NCBI GenBank assembly: GCA_016931365.1
Contig: JAFGEY010000485.1
Coordinates: 1 to 8,227, forward strand
Source of the DNA: Anaerolineae bacterium
GTDB lineage: Bacteria; Chloroflexota; Anaerolineae; JAFGEY01
Direction of reading: 5' to 3'
DNA: 8,227 nt
Of this stretch, positions 1 through 5,790 are shown one piece after another. The position numbers and the translations under genes are program-made. The notes below the pieces were generated by a model. The model worked only from the letters and a program-made list of their open reading frames with translations. It was not told where the DNA came from and did not search any database. Position 1 is the first letter of the stretch. Each line of letters opens with the position of its first letter.

Positions 1-45
1 ACATTACACTTCAACAGGCTGTGACTGGTACAGTTTTATGAGACT

Positions 46-3000
46 TTGTTAAAGAACCAGGGGTACGATTTTACGAGATTCAACACTATCTATCGCTTTA
101 ATGGCGAAGGACGTTTGATCGAGATTGCTGATCAAGATGGCAATCAAGTCGTGTTTAGCTATACCGATGAGAACCTGACACAAATCACCGATGCTTCTGG
201 AAGGGTGATGACGTTCTCTTATACCGACGGCAAAATCACCACGATCACGGTACCGGACTATGGCATATTAGAATATGAATACTTGGACGGCCGCCTGGTC
301 AGTGTGACCGACACTGAAGGCAGTCAGGCGAAATACACATACAATGCCGATGGCTATATTGTCGGCATCACTTCGCCTAACGGCAATCCGTTTCTGACCG
401 AACAAAAGTACGATGACAAAGGCCGTGTGACATTCCAGCGCGGGGGTACCGGCTTTATCAATGAGTTTGAATATGTCGATGATACCACAACCATCATTCG
501 CGACGCCTATGGCAATTTGAACACGCACGTCTACGATGATCAGCGCCGTTTGATCAAGGATATAGACGCGCTTGGGCACGAGACAACGTACACATACAAT
601 GATGACAACGAAAAGCTGACAGTCACAGACAAAAATGGTTATACAACAATCTATACCTATGATGATAACGGCAATCCACTGACCATCACCGACCCGCTGG
701 GATATGTGACCACTTTTACCTACGACGATCAAAATCATGTCTTGAGCAAGACGGATGCTCTGGGTAATGTCTTTACTTACGAGTACGATGATGAAGGGCA
801 CCTTGTTCGTTTGGTAGATCCGCTCGGTGGAGTGATCGAACACACTTACAATGACCGGGGATTGTTGATTCGCACAACCGATCCGTTGAGCCATACCACG
901 CAGACCGCTTACAATGAACTTGGACTGCCGGTTATCATCACTGATGCACTCGGTCATATGAGCACAATGACTTATGATGCAGCTGGACATTTGCTTTCGC
1001 AGACCGATGCAGAAGGAAATACGGCCACATACCGGTATAACAGCCTGGGACTGGTTGTGTCGGTCACGGATCCCGAAGGATACCGAACCACCTACGAGTA
1101 TGACGCCGACAACAATCTGGTCAAAGAAACCAATGCTGACGGTTATAGCAAAACCTACACGTATGATGAAAACGGCCGCTTGGTCGCCGAGACGGATTGG
1201 GCCGACAATGTCACGACCTATGTCTATGACGACCTGGGGCGAAAAATTCTGGAGACGGATCCGCTGAGCGGCACGCTTGCCTACGCATATGATGCGGTGG
1301 GTAATCTGGTCTCTATGACCGACAAGCGCGGCGCGACGACCACCTATACCTACGATCCTAACGGCAACATGCTGACCAAGACAGATGCACTGGGCAATGT
1401 CACGACCTATCGGTACGATGCGCTCAACCGCCGGGTAGAGACGCACGGGCCGTGCGCCTGTTCCGCCCGTGTTGAGCGCGTGGTATACGACGCGCTGGGG
1501 CGTGTCATCGAGCAGATTGATGCACTGGGCAACAGTACATACTTTGAGTATGACGCAATGAGCCGCCAGATTTTACGGACAGATGCGCTTGGTTACAAAA
1601 CGCGCAAGCAATATGACCTGGTCGGCAATCTGGTTGCCGAGATCGACGCCCTGAGCAATACCACCCGCTACGAATACAATGCCCTGAACCAGCAGATCAA
1701 GGTCACCAACCGGTTGGGCGACAGTGTGATCAAAACCTATGACAAGGCCGGCCGCCTGGTTGCTATCACCAACGAGCGTGGCTTTACAACCCGCCACGTC
1801 TATGATGGCAACAACCGCTTGATCAAGCAGATCGACGCCCTGGGCAACATCACCACGTATACCTATGATGGACGCGGCAATCGATTGACGATAACGGACG
1901 CTTTGGGCCGGGTGACCAACTATACCTATGATGCCAACAGCAATCAGGTCAGCGTCACCAACCCACGCGGGTATACGACCCGTTTCAAGTACGACGCGCT
2001 AAATCGCAAGATCAAGATGATTGACGCGCTGGGTGGAACGACCACCTATACCTATGATCCGGCGGGTGCCTTGCTGACCGAAACGAACGCGCGCGGCTAC
2101 ACACGTTCTACGGTTTATGATTTGCTGGGCCGCCGGGTCTCGACGACCGACCGCAATGGCAACATAACAACGTTTGCATACGATCCGGCCGGCAACCTGG
2201 TTCGCCAGGTGGACGCCCTGAGCGGCGCCACGAGTTGGACCTATGATGCCAACAACAACCGTCTGACCGAGACCAATGCTCTGGGCTATACGACTACCTA
2301 CGAATATGACGCGCTCAACCGTCAGGTCCAAGTGATTGACGCGCTGAACGGCATCTCTACTCGTGTTTATGATCCGCTGGGCCGTTTGATCAAAGGGATA
2401 GATGCCAACGGTCACGCCACGCGCTACACCTATGATGCCGAAGGGCGACGCATCTCTACAGTCGACGCGCTGGGCAAGGTGACGTATTACGAGTACGATC
2501 CTGCCGGCAACCAGACCCAAGTCACGGATCGCAATGGCCACGCCACACTGTATTTCTACGACGCGCTCAATCGCCAGGTCAAGCTGACCAACGCCTTGGG
2601 CTACAGCCAGACCACAACTTTTGACGCTGTGGGCAATCGCATCAAGGCCATCAATTTCCGGGGTTATGCAACCTATTTCGAATATGATGCGAACAATAAC
2701 CTGGTGCGCACAATGGATGCCCTCGATGGTGAAACGACCCGCACCTATGATGCGCTGGATCGTCAGGTTGCCGTCACCGACGCAAACGGGCACACCACAA
2801 AGTTCACCTACGATCCGGTGGGCAATCGCTTGAGCGTGACCCTGCCGGAAGGCCAGGTTTCCCGCTATACCTACGATGGCGAAAACAACCGCATCACCTA
2901 TACCAGTGCCAAAGGCTATATCACCATCTATGCCTACGATGCGCTCAACCGCCAGATCAGCGAAACCGACCCGATGGGGCACGTCGCCCGTACCGAATAC

Positions 3001-5676
3001 GATGCCATCGGGCAAACGGTGCGCGAGATCGATGCCAATGACAACGCAAACAGCTTTGCCTACGACCCGTTGGGCCGCCTGATCAAGGTGACGGATGCAT
3101 TGGGCTATGTCGCCACCTATACCTATGACCCGGTCGGCAATATGCTCAGCGAGATGGATGCCAACGGCCACATCAGCACCTATGCCTACGATCCGCTGAA
3201 CCGGCTGGTGCAAGAAACCAACCCGCTGGGCAGCATCTGGGCCTATACCTATGACCCCGAGGGCAACCTGATCCAAACCACAGATGCCAACGGGCAAACC
3301 ATCAGTTATGATTTTGATGCCGTCAACCAGATGATCGCCATCCACTACCCCGTCGCCAGCCAGGATGTGGCGTTTGAATATGACCCCAACGGCAACCTGG
3401 TGCGCACACAAGATGCCATCGGCGAGACGATGTTGCGCTATGACCCTCTGGATCGTGAGGTCAGCAAGATCGATCCTTACGACCGCGAAACGCAGAATAC
3501 CTACGATCCTGTCGGGAACCGGCTCTCGATTGCCTATCCATACACCGGCACAGTGACGTACAGTTACAACGCCAATGACTGGCTAGTTGAGATGAAAGAC
3601 CCGCGTGGCGGCTCGACCACCTATGTTTACGATCCAGATCGCTTGCTTATCCGCACCGACTATCCCAACGAGACCTGGACCGACCAGGAATATGACAAGG
3701 CCGGGCGGCTGATTCGCCAGTTCAATGGCACCACCTACAATGCTGATGTGATCACGTCCTACGAATACACACTGGACGCCGTGGGCAATCGCCTGCGCAC
3801 AGTTGAGCAATACACCAGCGGGCAGGTGCGCACGATCACCAAGACCTACACCTACAACGCCCGTTACGAAGTTCTGAGTGCATTCGAGGAATACGAGGGA
3901 CCGCCGTCCTACACCGTGACCACCAGCTACACCTATAATCCCGTGGGCAACCGCTTGACTATGACCACCGACCGCGACATCGGCCCTGGCCCACAGCCCG
4001 ATCCGGAGACCATCACCTACACCTACGACGCGGCCAACCATCTGCTCTCAGCCGGCGATGTGACTTATACCTACGACGCCAATGGCAACCGCCTGACCAA
4101 GTCGACACCCGGCACGCCGCCCGCGCAGGCTCGCCTGGAAACCTACGAGTACGACGCCGAGAACCGGATGACGCTCTACACCCGAATCCGTGTGCAGAGT
4201 GATCATATCGAGCAGCGCGTCTACAACCAGTACGATGGCCTGGGCCGACGATTGAATAAGGGAACGCAAGAGTCCGGCGGCGTGATCAAATGGGTGCAGT
4301 ATGTTCTCGACGGCCTGAGCTACAACCAGCTGGTCGAGTACCCGCAAGTCAGCCCGCCCATCATTACTCAACTGTACCGCGGCTGGAACGGGCAGTTGGT
4401 CAGCATGGATGAGATCCAGGGCGGCGGCGTGGGCAGCCAGTACTGGTTTGCCACCGATGGCCTGGGCAGCATGGCTGCCACCACCAAACACAACGGCCAG
4501 AGTGTACACGAATACTTTTACGATCCTTATGGCCAGCTCATTGACGAAAACGGCCACTGGGAAGATTCTAGTTCGTGGACCAACCCGCACAACCACTATT
4601 TGCTTACCGGCAAAGAGTGGGATGAGGAAAGCCGCCTCTACTACTTTGGCGCGCGCTTTTACGATGCTGAGGTGGGAGTGTGGCTGACACAAGATCCATA
4701 CCGAGGCGATGTTAATAGTCCGATGACTCGACACCGTACCTTATATGTGCGTAACAATCCGGTCAACCGCATTGATCCATTAGGTTTCTTTGATTGGAAC
4801 ACAGGGCATGTTGAGTGGGGTGATACGCTCGCGCAGATCGCTGCGGATGCCGGTGTGAGCATAGCACAAATCGTGAGTTGGAACCCCCAAATTGAGCACC
4901 CCGATGTGATCTATGCTGGGATGTATCTGTGGCTGCCTCAGGATGCCATTAATGCTGGCAGGCTGGCTGAAGCGGTTAGAAACGGGGCAGGCATAGATGA
5001 AGCTCGATGGGGCAAACCGGGTTCTGGCGCAGGCATCGGTTCTGATTGCGAAACTGGTCCAAGCGATGGTGCTGCGACTTGCCCTAGCCTCATTTCTTTT
5101 CCAGATATTGGTTTTCAGATGAATTTCTTCACGCCATACGGCTTTGAGGCCTTCGTTGCTGTGGATGTAGGGCAAGAAGGTGGGCATATCATTAAAGGGT
5201 CTGTAGCCATAGGTGCAGAATGGGATTTGGTCGAAAAGTTCCAAGTGCTGAAAAAGGCGGATGATTTAATCCAACAGTTCTTTGGCTTGCATATTGTTGC
5301 TCAAGCGCAGCTAGGTCTTGCAGGGAAAATCGATTTTGACGTTTGTACCGGCAATATTGATGATGTCAAAATCTGTGGCTTTGTCAATGGCGCTCTGGGC
5401 ATAGAATTGCAGCAACAAGGTGTCCATAATCCCCAAAACGGACAATTTACCCGCGAACGAGTCGGTATTCAAGGTTCGATTGAAGGCGAAACATGCTTGA
5501 GTCTTTGTAGCGGAGATTGGACTGGATTCTTAAACTTATCATGGTCTGCTTACGCAAACTTTGGAAATAAATGGTTTAATAGAACCTACGAGGTTGGGGG
5601 TGAGATCAATTTTGGGCCAGTGACCTTCCATACTTTCGAAAAATTGGCGGTGTTGAGAGAATACTGCGGACAGTAG
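46..5676 (+). CDS. Giant RHS/YD-repeat protein with LysM and unknown Cys-containing tip (5' end uncertain)
   Basis: The frame encodes 1876 residues. Most of it is YD repeats of the form YxYDxxGxLxxxTDxxGxxTx, which in RHS and Tc-toxin C proteins build a hollow beta-sheet cocoon. In order: irregular YD units (about residues 16-160), 50 in-register units (161-1213), degenerate units to about 1480, the RHS-associated core (about 1488-1582) with LYYFGARFYD, LTQDPY, NNPVNRIDPLG, a LysM-like domain (about 1588-1632), and an unrecognised tail (1633-1876) with Cys at 1668, 1679, 1767, 1777, 1817, 1821 and 1874. It is probably surface-exposed or secreted, since LysM and paired cysteines suggest an extracytoplasmic location, yet no signal peptide is visible. 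The start is unreliable: the TTG at 46 has no convincing ribosome binding site, and the frame is closed by TGA at 22-24. Family members usually have N-terminal export or anchoring regions, so this may be a 5'-truncated or displaced gene. Family assignment is very sure; toxin or adhesin role is inference. Confidence 0.93.
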   Translation: MLKNQGYDFTRFNTIYRFNGEGRLIEIADQDGNQVVFSYTDENLTQITDASGRVMTFSYTDGKITTITVPDYGILEYEYLDGRLVSVTDTEGSQAKYTYNADGYIVGITSPNGNPFLTEQKYDDKGRVTFQRGGTGFINEFEYVDDTTTIIRDAYGNLNTHVYDDQRRLIKDIDALGHETTYTYNDDNEKLTVTDKNGYTTIYTYDDNGNPLTITDPLGYVTTFTYDDQNHVLSKTDALGNVFTYEYDDEGHLVRLVDPLGGVIEHTYNDRGLLIRTTDPLSHTTQTAYNELGLPVIITDALGHMSTMTYDAAGHLLSQTDAEGNTATYRYNSLGLVVSVTDPEGYRTTYEYDADNNLVKETNADGYSKTYTYDENGRLVAETDWADNVTTYVYDDLGRKILETDPLSGTLAYAYDAVGNLVSMTDKRGATTTYTYDPNGNMLTKTDALGNVTTYRYDALNRRVETHGPCACSARVERVVYDALGRVIEQIDALGNSTYFEYDAMSRQILRTDALGYKTRKQYDLVGNLVAEIDALSNTTRYEYNALNQQIKVTNRLGDSVIKTYDKAGRLVAITNERGFTTRHVYDGNNRLIKQIDALGNITTYTYDGRGNRLTITDALGRVTNYTYDANSNQVSVTNPRGYTTRFKYDALNRKIKMIDALGGTTTYTYDPAGALLTETNARGYTRSTVYDLLGRRVSTTDRNGNITTFAYDPAGNLVRQVDALSGATSWTYDANNNRLTETNALGYTTTYEYDALNRQVQVIDALNGISTRVYDPLGRLIKGIDANGHATRYTYDAEGRRISTVDALGKVTYYEYDPAGNQTQVTDRNGHATLYFYDALNRQVKLTNALGYSQTTTFDAVGNRIKAINFRGYATYFEYDANNNLVRTMDALDGETTRTYDALDRQVAVTDANGHTTKFTYDPVGNRLSVTLPEGQVSRYTYDGENNRITYTSAKGYITIYAYDALNRQISETDPMGHVARTEYDAIGQTVREIDANDNANSFAYDPLGRLIKVTDALGYVATYTYDPVGNMLSEMDANGHISTYAYDPLNRLVQETNPLGSIWAYTYDPEGNLIQTTDANGQTISYDFDAVNQMIAIHYPVASQDVAFEYDPNGNLVRTQDAIGETMLRYDPLDREVSKIDPYDRETQNTYDPVGNRLSIAYPYTGTVTYSYNANDWLVEMKDPRGGSTTYVYDPDRLLIRTDYPNETWTDQEYDKAGRLIRQFNGTTYNADVITSYEYTLDAVGNRLRTVEQYTSGQVRTITKTYTYNARYEVLSAFEEYEGPPSYTVTTSYTYNPVGNRLTMTTDRDIGPGPQPDPETITYTYDAANHLLSAGDVTYTYDANGNRLTKSTPGTPPAQARLETYEYDAENRMTLYTRIRVQSDHIEQRVYNQYDGLGRRLNKGTQESGGVIKWVQYVLDGLSYNQLVEYPQVSPPIITQLYRGWNGQLVSMDEIQGGGVGSQYWFATDGLGSMAATTKHNGQSVHEYFYDPYGQLIDENGHWEDSSSWTNPHNHYLLTGKEWDEESRLYYFGARFYDAEVGVWLTQDPYRGDVNSPMTRHRTLYVRNNPVNRIDPLGFFDWNTGHVEWGDTLAQIAADAGVSIAQIVSWNPQIEHPDVIYAGMYLWLPQDAINAGRLAEAVRNGAGIDEARWGKPGSGAGIGSDCETGPSDGAATCPSLISFPDIGFQMNFFTPYGFEAFVAVDVGQEGGHIIKGSVAIGAEWDLVEKFQVLKKADDLIQQFFGLHIVAQAQLGLAGKIDFDVCTGNIDDVKICGFVNGALGIELQQQGVHNPQNGQFTRERVGIQGSIEGETCLSLCSGDWTGFLNLSWSAYANFGNKWFNRTYEVGGEINFGPVTFHTFEKLAVLREYCGQ
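526..3684 (+). repeat. Tandem array of 50 YD-repeat units, 63-base period
   Basis: Reading the translation from HVYDDQRR (base 526) to the QEYDKAGR unit (base 3685) gives 50 consecutive units. The length fits exactly: 3159 bases equals 50 x 63, plus 9, plus 3, minus 3. The three exceptions are a 24-residue unit at 1408-1479, and a 22-residue and a 20-residue unit near the 3' end of the array (within about 3301-3500). Each unit has a YD (or YN/FD) pair, G/N at position 7 and usually D-A-L-G or D-x-x-G near position 14-17. Units are related in protein but diverged in DNA, so this is an old coding repeat, not a recent satellite expansion. Confidence 0.95.
4507..4791 (+). other. RHS repeat-associated core region ending in DPLG
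   Basis: Residues 1488-1582 hold the conserved end of the RHS shell: HEYFYDPYGQ, LLTGKEWDEESRLYYFGARF, YDAEVGVWLTQDPY, LYVRNNPVNRIDPLGFF. In polymorphic toxins this core is the junction between the conserved shell and a variable tip, and the DPxG region is where self-cleavage by paired aspartates is known in some members. The conserved Asp-rich positions are present here (D1577 in IDPLG). Cleavage itself is inferred. Confidence 0.9.
4807..4941 (+). other. LysM-like domain in the tip
   Basis: Residues 1588-1632 read HVEWGDTLAQIA, then a short helix-turn segment with G-V-S, then VSWNPQIEHPDVIYAGMYLWLP. This matches the LysM pattern: a GDTL..IA opening, a central WN, then pD.Iy.G..L.iP. LysM domains bind N-acetylglucosamine-containing glycans such as peptidoglycan or chitin. 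It begins about ten residues after the DPLG motif. Placement of LysM at the start of an RHS tip suggests the tip docks on a cell wall, either the producer's own or a target's; which one cannot be told from sequence. Confidence 0.85.
4942..5676 (+). other. Unrecognised C-terminal domain, seven cysteines, possible internal duplication
   Basis: Residues 1633-1876 match no family I recognise. A short Ala/Gly/Asp-rich linker with two cysteines (1668, 1679) precedes a region of alternating hydrophobic residues that looks beta-rich. Two segments resemble each other by eye: 1755-1792 (starting QLGLAGKIDF, later ICGFVNGALG) and 1805-1840 (starting RVGIQGSIEG, later WTGFLNLSWS). Each contains two cysteines, at 1767/1777 and 1817/1821. 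The last residues are EYCGQ. I see no HxH, DxD, HNH or other obvious nuclease or deaminase motif, so a toxin role is not supported by motif. Paired cysteines suggest disulfides in an exported domain. Confidence 0.6.
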
Positions 5677-5724
5677 TTTTCTTTCTTGCACCCATTGCAC
5701 AGGCTGGCTTGGTAGAGTACTCGA

Positions 5725-5765
5725 GAGCCGGGTTCTTGTCGAAACAATAGACAAGAACCCGGTTC
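5725..5765. terminator. Strong hairpin between convergent genes; bidirectional terminator or dispersed palindrome
   Basis: The arms CCGGGTTCTTGTC (5728-5740) and GACAAGAACCCGG (5750-5762) are perfect reverse complements of 13 bases, with a 9-base loop (5741-5749). On the + strand RNA the stem can extend three more pairs outward (GAG with UUC, one of them G-U). It lies 48 bases after the RHS stop and 25 bases beyond the ATPase stop on the other strand, where a shared terminator is expected. No clear T-run follows on either strand, so it is not a textbook rho-independent terminator; it may instead be a copy of a dispersed REP-like palindrome. Confidence 0.6.
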
Positions 5766-5790
5766 GTTGCTCAACTGAATAGCCGCCCTG

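Noticed and set aside
1999..3411. Long open frame of 470 codons on the - strand inside the RHS gene, with a similar 392-codon one at 268-1446.
   Set aside because: Both are mirror images of the 63-base YD repeat: a repeat unit without stops in one antisense frame stays open for many units. The products show a 21-residue pattern with no family resemblance, and the + frame is unmistakably RHS.
526..3684. The regular 63-base periodicity as a CRISPR array or non-coding satellite.
   Set aside because: The units are diverged at DNA level, have no constant repeat with unique spacers, and are conserved in protein as YD repeats.
5715..5722. Palindrome GAGTACTC just before the hairpin.
   Set aside because: Eight-base palindromes are common by chance, and it has no partner site or promoter context here.
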